A stretch of DNA of 51,240 nt from JBDRZD01 sp964623395 (GTDB taxonomy: Bacteria; Hydrothermota; Hydrothermia; Hydrothermales; Hydrothermaceae), in NCBI GenBank assembly GCA_964623395.1, contig CAZUSI010000001.1, forward strand, positions 1-51,240, read 5' to 3'. Every line of letters begins with the position of its first letter. The stretch's first letter is position 1. Shown here piece after piece: positions 44,745 through 51,240 of this stretch. A program made the position numbers and the translations under genes. The notes beneath the pieces were generated by a model. The model worked only from the letters and a program-made list of their open reading frames with translations, had not been told where the DNA came from and searched no databases.

Positions 44745-44770
44745 AAAAATACATTAATTTTCAATATAAT
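44741..44770 (+). promoter_or_regulatory. Promoter for the M20-NAD synthetase-Smc genes
   Basis: TTGAAA is at 44741-44746 and TATAAT at 44765-44770 with an 18-bp spacer. The -35 is part of a 7-bp inverted repeat (TTGAAAA 44741-44747, TTTTCAA 44758-44764). The ATG at 44779 is 8 bases after the -10, so the leader would be about 2 nt. Confidence 0.55.
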
Positions 44771-44778
44771 TGAATATA

Positions 44779-45882
44779 ATGAATATTAAAGAATTACTCT
44801 TAAAACTTCTTGAATTTAAAACAATTTCTTCAAATACTAATGAATTAAAAAAAATAGTTCTTTTTGTTGAAGAAATTTTTAAGGATAAAAATTTTTATAT
44901 AGAAAAATTTGAAAGAAACGATAAACCTTCAATTTACATTTCCTTTTACAAAACCTTTGAACCAGAAATTCTTTTTTTAGCACATCTTGATGTAGTTCCA
45001 CCTGATGAGGAAAAGGATTGGATACCAAAGGAAGAAGGGGATAAGATATTTGCAAGAGGTGCGATGGATATGAAGGGTTCTTGTGCAACTTTAATCAAAC
45101 TTTTCCTTGATTTATATGAAGAAAAAATAAAGGGTAATTTTGCCTTACTTTTTACAACTGATGAGGAAGTCGGAGGAAAAGATGGTGTTGAATATATTAT
45201 AAATTATAAAAATTTATCTCCAAAATTTGTTATAATTCCTGATGGTGGAATAAATTTTTCACCTGTTATTGAAAGCAAAGGTGTTTTACATGTTGAAATA
45301 AATGCAAAGGGAAAATCCTGTCATGGTTCAACACCTTGGCTTGGTGAAAATTCAATAGAAAAATTAATGGATATATATAAAGATATTAAAGAATGGATTT
45401 TAAAAGAAAGTGAAGGTAAAAATGGAGAGAAATGGCATCCAACAGTTAATATTGGTGTAATAAAAGGAGGAAATGCTGTAAATAAGGTTCCTGATGATGC
45501 TCTTATGCAAATTGATTTAAGATTTCCCTATCCCTACAATTTAATTTATTTTGAAGAAAAATTAAAGGAAATTTTAAAAAAATATAAAGGTGTCTCTTAT
45601 AAATTTTTATCAAAGGGTGAAGCAGTTTATACGGATAAATCAAATGAATATATAAAAAAATTTAGTGAAGTTTATGAAAAGGTATTAGGTAAAAAAATAA
45701 ATTTTAGTAAAGAACATGGAGCAACTGATGGTAGATTTTTTTCGGAAAAAAATATTCCAGTTTTAATAATATATCCAATAGGTGGTGGTATCCATTCAAA
45801 GGATGAATGGGTAAGTATTTCCTCTTGTGAAACTTTATTAAATTTGTTTAAGGAATTTTTAAAAAATTATGAGGAAAGTTAG
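44779..45882 (+). CDS. M20-family metallopeptidase (ArgE/DapE/ACY1-like)
   Basis: This 367-aa protein belongs to family M20, which hydrolyses N-acyl amino acids or peptides with two zinc ions. Motifs: LFLAHLDVVPP (His and Asp), RGAMDMKGS with the bridging Asp, TTDEEVGGKDG with the catalytic Glu, the dimerisation domain after KGSCHGSTPWLGENS, then HGATDGRFFSEKNIP and GGGIHSKDEWVSI with the final His. I prefer the ATG at 44779 over a TTG at 44770 because TATAAT ends at 44770 and would leave no room for a start point upstream of the TTG. The substrate is not known. It overlaps the next gene by 14 bp. Confidence 0.88.
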   Translation: MNIKELLLKLLEFKTISSNTNELKKIVLFVEEIFKDKNFYIEKFERNDKPSIYISFYKTFEPEILFLAHLDVVPPDEEKDWIPKEEGDKIFARGAMDMKGSCATLIKLFLDLYEEKIKGNFALLFTTDEEVGGKDGVEYIINYKNLSPKFVIIPDGGINFSPVIESKGVLHVEINAKGKSCHGSTPWLGENSIEKLMDIYKDIKEWILKESEGKNGEKWHPTVNIGVIKGGNAVNKVPDDALMQIDLRFPYPYNLIYFEEKLKEILKKYKGVSYKFLSKGEAVYTDKSNEYIKKFSEVYEKVLGKKINFSKEHGATDGRFFSEKNIPVLIIYPIGGGIHSKDEWVSISSCETLLNLFKEFLKNYEES

Positions 45883-46705
45883 AGTTTCACTTTTACAACT
45901 TTCCACAAGGCTTGGTAAAATTGAAGAAAATTATGAAAAAATTTTAAAGGGTATTGAATATTCTTTAAAAGAAAATGCAGAAATAATAGTTACTCCTGAA
46001 CTTGCAACAATTGGTTATGGTTCAGGAGATATATATCTTGATAAGGTAAGAGAAAATCTTGAAGTTTTGGAAAAAATAAAAAAAGAAGTAAAGGACTTTT
46101 ATTTAATAATTGGATATATGGAAGAAGATAATAAAGGTTTTTTTTATAATTCTGCTGCTCTTATTTATAATGGTGAAATAATTGGTAATTATAGAAAGGT
46201 TCAACTTGTCAATTATAGATTGTTTGATGAAAAGAGATATTTTAAAGCAGGAAATAGAATGCCTGTTTTTAAAACAAAATTTGGTAAAATAGGTATTTTA
46301 ATTTGTGAGGATGTTTGGTTTCCAGAACCACCAAGGGCAATGGCATTAAGGGGTGCAGAGGTTTTATTTGTAATAGGTGCATCACCTTTTGAAAGGAAAA
46401 AAGACGAGATATGGATAAACTATTTAAAACAAAGGGTTTATGACAATATCTTACCTATTTGTTTTTGTAATCAGGCAGGATGTCAGGAAGGAATTGTTTA
46501 TATGGGTTTTAGTATGTATTTAAATGCAAAAGGAGAAATTGTCTCTCAAGGAAAATTAATTGAGGAAGACATAGTGATTTTTGACCTTGACCTTGATGAA
46601 TATAAAAGAATTAGAAGAAGGGATATAAGGTTGAGGGAAGTAAGGAAAGAAGTTATAGAAGACCTTTTAAGAGCATGTGAGGAAATGGAAAATGAAGGAG
46701 ATTAA
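45869..46705 (+). CDS. Nitrilase-family glutaminase subunit of NAD synthetase
   Basis: This 278-aa carbon-nitrogen hydrolase has the triad Glu44 (VTPELATIGYGSGD), Lys110 (NYRKVQLVNY) and Cys146 (ILICEDVWFPEPP). Those surroundings, in particular RKVQL...YFDE-like (NYRLFDEKRYF) and CEDVW, are the spelling of the N-terminal glutaminase half of glutamine-dependent NAD synthetase. It would release ammonia from glutamine for NadE, which lies next, in one operon. In most bacteria the two are fused; here they are separate genes. It overlaps the M20 gene by 14 bp. Confidence 0.85.
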   Translation: MRKVRVSLLQLSTRLGKIEENYEKILKGIEYSLKENAEIIVTPELATIGYGSGDIYLDKVRENLEVLEKIKKEVKDFYLIIGYMEEDNKGFFYNSAALIYNGEIIGNYRKVQLVNYRLFDEKRYFKAGNRMPVFKTKFGKIGILICEDVWFPEPPRAMALRGAEVLFVIGASPFERKKDEIWINYLKQRVYDNILPICFCNQAGCQEGIVYMGFSMYLNAKGEIVSQGKLIEEDIVIFDLDLDEYKRIRRRDIRLREVRKEVIEDLLRACEEMENEGD

Positions 46706-47534
46706 ATTTGATGAAAAGGAACTTGAAATAATAGAAAAGGTTATAGTTGAGTCAATAAAGACAAGGGTTTTAAAGGCAAATGCAAAAGGTGGTATTGTTG
46801 CACTTTCAGGTGGAGTTGATTCATCTTGTGTCCTTGTTCTTTCAAAAAAGGCGCTTGGTAAAAATTTACTTGCCCTAATAATGCCTGAAAAGGATATTAC
46901 CCCAGAAAAAGATATTGAGGATGCAATTAAACTTGTCAAAAAGATTGATGTTGATTATGAAATAATTGAAATAAGTGAATTTGTTGAGAAATTTTCAAAA
47001 GTTTTAAAAAGGGGTGAAAAAGAAGAAAGGGAATATTCAATTTACAATTTAAAACCAAGAATAAGAATGATAATAAATTATTTATATGCAAATGCTTTAA
47101 ATTATTTAGTTATAGGAACAAGCAACAAAACAGAATTACTCTTAGGATATGGAACAAAGTATGGCGATCTTGCTGCTGATATATATCCAATAGGAGACCT
47201 CTATAAAACGCAGGTATGGCAACTTGCAGAATATCTTGGAATAGATGCTGAAATCGTTAAAAAGGTTCCTTCCGCAGGTCTTTGGAAAGGTCAAACAGAT
47301 GAAGAAGAAATTGGTTATACCTATAGTCAAATTGATTCTGTCTTATATTCACTTGTTGATCTTGAACTTTCTGTTAAAGAAACCTCTCAAATGCTTTCTA
47401 TTTCTGAAGAGGCAGTTTATGACCTTTATATGAGAGTTGTTAAAAATGAGCATAAGAGGAGAACACCAACAATTACAAAGATTTCAAAAATGTGCCTTGA
47501 TAAGGATTGGAAATATCCAGTTGAAAGGGAATGA
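46692..47534 (+). CDS. nadE: NAD synthetase, synthetase subunit
   Basis: NadE amidates deamido-NAD to NAD using ATP. The P-loop SGGVDSS is at residues 39-45, followed by LALIMPEKDITPEKDIEDA, YANALNYLVIGTSNKTELLLGYGTKYGD and AADIYPIGDLYKTQVWQLAEYLGI, then PSAGLWKGQTDEEEIGYTY; all are family hallmarks. At 280 aa this is the ammonia-type size without an amidase domain. I chose the ATG at 46692, with GAGG at 46679-46682 about 9 nt upstream, rather than a GTG at 46677 that would place the Shine-Dalgarno inside the gene. It overlaps the amidase gene by 14 bp. The neighbouring nitrilase is its likely ammonia source. Confidence 0.95.
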   Translation: MKEIKFDEKELEIIEKVIVESIKTRVLKANAKGGIVALSGGVDSSCVLVLSKKALGKNLLALIMPEKDITPEKDIEDAIKLVKKIDVDYEIIEISEFVEKFSKVLKRGEKEEREYSIYNLKPRIRMIINYLYANALNYLVIGTSNKTELLLGYGTKYGDLAADIYPIGDLYKTQVWQLAEYLGIDAEIVKKVPSAGLWKGQTDEEEIGYTYSQIDSVLYSLVDLELSVKETSQMLSISEEAVYDLYMRVVKNEHKRRTPTITKISKMCLDKDWKYPVERE

Positions 47535-48112
47535 TTAGAATTTTGGGAATAAATGGCTCTCCAAGAAAGGATGGAAACACTTCACTTTTGATAAATACTG
47601 TTCTTGAAATTGCAAAAAAAGAAGGAGCAGAAACGAGCTTAATTCATCTTATTGATTATCCAATTTCCTTTTGCCTTGGTTGTTATTCAAAAGATAAAAA
47701 TTTATGTAATCCAGAAATGTTTAAAGAAATGCTTCCAAAAGTTTATGAAGAACTAATAAATTCTCATGCCTATGTTTTTGGAACACCTGTTTATTGGTTT
47801 AATGTATCAGGACTTATGAAAAATTTTATAGACCTTTTAACTGCCCTTGAAAACATTCAAAAAATTTTAGAAAATAAGGTTGCATCATGTGTTATATCCT
47901 ATGAAGAGGATGGAGCAATAAATGCTGCTTCCCAGATAATCATTCCTTTAAATTTTATGGGGGTTTTAATTCCCCCATTTTCAATTACATATGCAAGGGG
48001 AAATCTTTTTTTAAAGGAAAATGAAGATACTCTTAAAGAACTTGAAGTTATTGCTAAAAATCTTGTTAAATTTGCAAGGATTTTAAATGAAAATAAAGAA
48101 GGTAATTCTTAA
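47531..48112 (+). CDS. Flavodoxin-fold NADPH-dependent FMN reductase-like protein
   Basis: This 193-aa protein has the flavodoxin-like phosphate-binding loop GSPRKDGNTSLL at residues 9-20, a CLGCYSKDKNLC cysteine cluster near 49-60 typical of iron-sulfur-associated or Cys-containing flavodoxin-like reductases, and the VFGTPVYWFNVSGLMKNFIDL flavin-binding segment. It would bind FMN and reduce a quinone, metal or other substrate, unidentified. It overlaps nadE by 4 bp and the Smc gene by 26 bp, which makes coupling likely. Functional links with NAD synthesis are speculative. Confidence 0.88.
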   Translation: MIRILGINGSPRKDGNTSLLINTVLEIAKKEGAETSLIHLIDYPISFCLGCYSKDKNLCNPEMFKEMLPKVYEELINSHAYVFGTPVYWFNVSGLMKNFIDLLTALENIQKILENKVASCVISYEEDGAINAASQIIIPLNFMGVLIPPFSITYARGNLFLKENEDTLKELEVIAKNLVKFARILNENKEGNS

Positions 48113-51100
48113 AGGTTTTAAGTCCTTTTTAGATAAAACAGAACTGATATTTTCACCAAGAATTACAATTGCAGTTGGTCCAAATGGTTGTGGAAAAACT
48201 AACATATTTGAAGGTATTCTTTTTGCCCTCGGTGAGAAAAAAGTTGAAAATTTAAGGGGGAGTGCTTGGCAGGACTTAATTTTTTCTGGTAATGAAAAAG
48301 TAAGAGGGACAGGTTCTGCAGAAGTTGCTATAATAATAGGGGAAGGTGAAGAAGAAATTGAAATAAGAAGAAAAATTTATAGAGACGGTAAAATAGAAAA
48401 TTATATAAATGGTGAATATATTTCCCATTTAAAATGGAGTGATAAGTTATATGAAATTTTTCCAAAGGGGAATGGATATGCACTTTTTAAAAATGAGGAT
48501 ATAGAAAAATTTATAATGGATGCTCCAAAATTTCTAAAGGAATTTATACATTCTGGGGCAGGGATAGAACTTTTTGAAAAGAAAAAGGAAACTTTAAAAA
48601 GGAGGCTTTTAAGAATTCAAAGGGAAATATTAAGGATAGAAGACATTTTAATGGAAAGAGAAAGAAGAATTAATGAACTTGAAAAAGAGGTGGAGAGATT
48701 AAAAATTTATTGGGAAATAAAGAATAGGATAAATTCCTTAGAAAAAATAAAACTTTCAATAAGTTATTTTAATTTGAAAAAAGAAATTGCAAAAAGGGAG
48801 AAGGAAAAGGAAAAATTTATTCAAGAAATGGTTATGTATAAAGAAAAGAAAGATGAATATGAAAGTGAAATTTTAAATATTAAGGAAAAAATTTCTTTTA
48901 TGGATGAAAATATTAAAATAATAGAAGAAAAGGAAAATGAGCTTCTCCAAAAAGAAAAAGATGTTATTATTAAGAAGACAAAATTTATGGAGGAGAAAAA
49001 GAATTTGATTTTGCAAAAGGAAGAAAATGAAAAAAGAAGAAAAAATCTTTTAAACATTTTAAAGGAAATAAAAAATGATATTGAAAAAATTCCCATTAAG
49101 GATTTTGAATTTGATGAGGAAAATTTTAAAAAATTAAGTTCTGAATTTAAATTTTTTCAGAATGAAATTTTAAAATTGGAAAGGGAAAAGGAAAAATTAA
49201 ATTTGAAAAAATTTAGTTTGGAAGAAAATATAAAAATTTTAAGGGAAAGAATAAAAGGGAATAAAGAAAAGTTTGAAAGGGAAAAGGAAAAGGAAATCAA
49301 TTTAAAAAGGGAAATTGAAATTTTATTAGAAAAAGTAAAAGAAGGGGAAGATTTGAATGAGGAAAATATAAAGAAGTTGCATGCTTTAAATGAAGAGATT
49401 GAAAAAAGGGAAAATGAAATTTTAAATATAGAAGTTAATTTAAAAAATCTTTTGGCAAAATTGAAATATATTGAGGAAGAAATCAATTTAAAGGATGAAA
49501 AAATTTTCCTTGATTTTATTGATAAAGATGATGAAAAAAATTTAATTTTTGAAAAAATATTTTTTTATCCTGTTTTATCTTATAAAGATGTTCTTTTAAA
49601 GAAAAAAGAAAGGGAAAAATTTTTAATAGAAGAAAAGATGAAGGATTTTATTGATTCTCAAATATCAAAAATTTTAAAGGTAGAAAATCTTAAAGAATTT
49701 TTAAAAGATATTTCAAAAATTCAGGAAGGAAAAATTTATATTACAGAAGATGGATATTTAATTGAAAAGGGATTTATTGTTGAAAAAATAAAAAAGGAAG
49801 TTCTTTTAAAAATAAAGGAAAGGGAAGATATTAAAAGAAAGATTGATGAAGAAAAAAAGAGGATAGATAAAATTTTAGAAGAAAATAAAAAGATGAAGGA
49901 GGAAAGGGAAATATTAAAGAAAAAAATTGATGAAATTGATAAAAAGATACTTGAAGGAAAAAAGAATTTAAAAATTAAGGAATCAGAATATGAAATAGTT
50001 AAATTTAATTTAAAAAATTTTGAAAATAATATAAATAATGATGAAATTGAAATTGAAAATGCTCAAAAAGAAATAGATTTAATTCAAGAAGAGATTTATA
50101 GAATTCAAGAAGAAATTAAGGATAAAGAAAGGAAAAAAGAAGAGATTAAAAGGGAATATGAAAGATTGGAGGTTATTTTTAAAGAAAAGGAAAAATTAAT
50201 TTATTTAAAAAAGATGGAGGAGAGGACTTTAAAAGAAATTGAGGAAATAGAAGGGAAATTAAAGGAAATTGATGAAAAATATGATTTTATTTCAAGGGAA
50301 ATTGAAGAGATTTTAAAGGAAGAGGAGGAATTTTTAAAATTTAAAGAAAAAGTTAAAGAAGAAAAGGAAGGAATTTTAAGAGAAAAAAAAGAAATTGAAG
50401 AGAAAAGGGAGAAAATTTTAGAAAAGATTAAAGAAAATGAGAAAAAGATTGAAATAATTAAGGAGGAAATTTACAAAATTGATGCAAAGATAGAAAATTT
50501 AAAGGAAAAAATTCTTGAATTCCCCCAAGATTTAGAAGAAGTTCCTTCTTTTATAAGTTTAAAAAAAATAGATGAGGAATTGGAAATTTTAAAGAAAAGG
50601 TTGTTTGAATTTCAGGATGTAAATCTTGCAGCAGAAAAGGAATACAATAAAGAAAAGGAGGAATACAATAAAATGAATGAGGCATTAAAGGATGTTAAAA
50701 TTTCAGAAGAAAAAATAAAGGAAGCAATAAAAAGTTTAGATGAGGAAGCAAAAAGAAGATTTTGGAATATATACAATGGTTTTAAAAATAATTTAAAAGA
50801 TGTTGCAAAATATTTACTTGAAGGAGATGTTTATATTGAGCTTGAAAATCCTTCTGACCCTTTAAATTCTGAATTTGTAATAAAGGCGAGTCCTTATGGA
50901 AAAAAAATAAAAAGTATTCCTTTACTTTCAGGAGGGGAAAGAGCACTTTTAGCCCTTACAATAATATTTTCTTTATATAAAACAAGCCCTGCTCCCTTTT
51001 GTATTTTAGATGAAGTAGATGCTGCTCTTGATGAAGCAAATACATTAAAATTTATTAACTTTATTAAAAAATTATCTTCAAATACCCAATTTTTTATAAT

Positions 51101-51197
51101 AACTCATAATAAAAGAACAATGGAAGCAGCAGAAATTTTATATGGTGTTTCAATGGAAGATGGAATTTCAAAGGTTTTTTCCTTAAAATTAGCTTGA
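48087..51197 (+). CDS. smc: Divergent SMC chromosome-condensation ATPase
   Basis: SMC proteins form long dimers that organise the chromosome. This 1036-aa protein (most bacterial Smc are about 1150-1200) has an N-terminal head with Walker A GPNGCGKTN (31-39) and ENLRGSAWQDLIFSG; a first coiled-coil arm to about 490; a small central segment; a second arm to about 890; and a C-terminal head with the signature LSGGERALLAL and Walker B CILDEVDAALDE followed by the ITHN histidine. The hinge is reduced to about 80-110 residues: only the C-terminal end (VENLKEFLKDISK...EGKIYITEDGYLIEKGFIVEK) is recognisable. The usual EEAAG-type motif after the head is replaced by FIHSGAGIELFE. It overlaps the flavoprotein gene by 26 bp. 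Confidence 0.88.
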   Translation: MKIKKVILKGFKSFLDKTELIFSPRITIAVGPNGCGKTNIFEGILFALGEKKVENLRGSAWQDLIFSGNEKVRGTGSAEVAIIIGEGEEEIEIRRKIYRDGKIENYINGEYISHLKWSDKLYEIFPKGNGYALFKNEDIEKFIMDAPKFLKEFIHSGAGIELFEKKKETLKRRLLRIQREILRIEDILMERERRINELEKEVERLKIYWEIKNRINSLEKIKLSISYFNLKKEIAKREKEKEKFIQEMVMYKEKKDEYESEILNIKEKISFMDENIKIIEEKENELLQKEKDVIIKKTKFMEEKKNLILQKEENEKRRKNLLNILKEIKNDIEKIPIKDFEFDEENFKKLSSEFKFFQNEILKLEREKEKLNLKKFSLEENIKILRERIKGNKEKFEREKEKEINLKREIEILLEKVKEGEDLNEENIKKLHALNEEIEKRENEILNIEVNLKNLLAKLKYIEEEINLKDEKIFLDFIDKDDEKNLIFEKIFFYPVLSYKDVLLKKKEREKFLIEEKMKDFIDSQISKILKVENLKEFLKDISKIQEGKIYITEDGYLIEKGFIVEKIKKEVLLKIKEREDIKRKIDEEKKRIDKILEENKKMKEEREILKKKIDEIDKKILEGKKNLKIKESEYEIVKFNLKNFENNINNDEIEIENAQKEIDLIQEEIYRIQEEIKDKERKKEEIKREYERLEVIFKEKEKLIYLKKMEERTLKEIEEIEGKLKEIDEKYDFISREIEEILKEEEEFLKFKEKVKEEKEGILREKKEIEEKREKILEKIKENEKKIEIIKEEIYKIDAKIENLKEKILEFPQDLEEVPSFISLKKIDEELEILKKRLFEFQDVNLAAEKEYNKEKEEYNKMNEALKDVKISEEKIKEAIKSLDEEAKRRFWNIYNGFKNNLKDVAKYLLEGDVYIELENPSDPLNSEFVIKASPYGKKIKSIPLLSGGERALLALTIIFSLYKTSPAPFCILDEVDAALDEANTLKFINFIKKLSSNTQFFIITHNKRTMEAAEILYGVSMEDGISKVFSLKLA

Positions 51198-51223
51198 CAA
51201 AATATGAAAATTTTTCATATAAT
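51194..51223 (+). promoter_or_regulatory. Promoter at window end for a gene beyond
   Basis: TTGACA (51194-51199) overlaps the Smc stop codon TGA (51195-51197). TATAAT is at 51218-51223 with an 18-bp spacer. The window ends in AAAAAGG, which could start a Shine-Dalgarno for a downstream gene not in view. Confidence 0.75.
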
Positions 51224-51240
51224 TAAATAAATTAAAAAGG

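Noticed and set aside
44770..44778. TTG start for the M20 peptidase
   Set aside because: TATAAT ends at 44770, so the TTG would be upstream of any start point.
46677..46691. GTG start for nadE
   Set aside because: It places the only Shine-Dalgarno-like GAGG inside the coding region; the ATG at 46692 fits better.
1..51240. CRISPR, IS elements, prophage, toxin-antitoxin or restriction system
   Set aside because: I looked for regular repeats, terminal inverted repeats, transposase or integrase motifs and small paired toxin genes and found none.

Overview
The window is strongly AT-rich with an A+G-rich coding strand, AGA/AGG arginine and GGA glycine codons, and GC-rich tRNAs. This points to a thermophilic or anaerobic bacterium. 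A SprA/Sov-type outer-membrane protein and a secreted C25-type peptidase ending in a type-A C-terminal sorting domain indicate a type IX secretion system (T9SS), so the host is Gram-negative-like and probably in the FCB/WOR-3 (Stahlbacteria/Hydrothermae) neighbourhood. That placement is inference from gene content. I see no phage, IS, integrase or CRISPR array. Genes are packed tightly, with many 1-40 bp overlaps. Two 100-N scaffold gaps are present (31690-31789 and 39441-39540).

Layout. 1-3200: surface-polysaccharide genes (GDP-mannose 3,5-epimerase-like enzyme, GT4 glycosyltransferase, WecA/TagO-like transferase). 3200-9264: a perfect sigma70-type promoter, tRNA-Gly(GCC), then alaS only 9 nt after the tRNA, an HD protein, rho and an aldehyde dehydrogenase. 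9266-13925 (minus strand): NYN nuclease-like protein, HU, a 29-residue AURKAIP1/COX24-type basic protein, a YfcE-type phosphoesterase and the secreted C25 protein. 14006-29079 (plus strand): DUF4175-like membrane/coiled-coil protein, RsmB/RsmF-type methyltransferase, TPR protein, ileS, DksA/TraR zinc-finger protein, lspA, SprA and nadC. 29124-31596: a Cache-like coiled-coil membrane protein converging on a secreted FG-GAP protein. 31848-34599: HAD hydrolase, TolB-like propeller, two tandem tRNA-Leu genes and a TauE/SafE permease starting 8 nt after the second tRNA. 34624-36535: divergent comF and hutI. 36589-44744: an operon of TPR proteins, an ExeA-like ATPase, a PHP phosphoesterase, GT4, a Wzx-like flippase and a FemAB/GNAT-like protein. 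44779-51197: M20 peptidase, a split glutamine-dependent NAD synthetase (nitrilase-type subunit plus NadE), a flavodoxin-like reductase and a divergent Smc with a reduced hinge.

How they work together. Three themes recur: surface polysaccharide (both ends of the first 44.7 kb), T9SS export (SprA, C25 peptidase, possibly the FG-GAP protein) and core information processing (alaS, ileS, rho, RsmB/F-type, HU, Smc). NAD synthesis appears twice (nadC; split nadE). Two ways of starting translation are visible: genes next to a promoter or tRNA often have almost no leader and no Shine-Dalgarno, whereas several operon-internal genes have strong AGGAGG sites.
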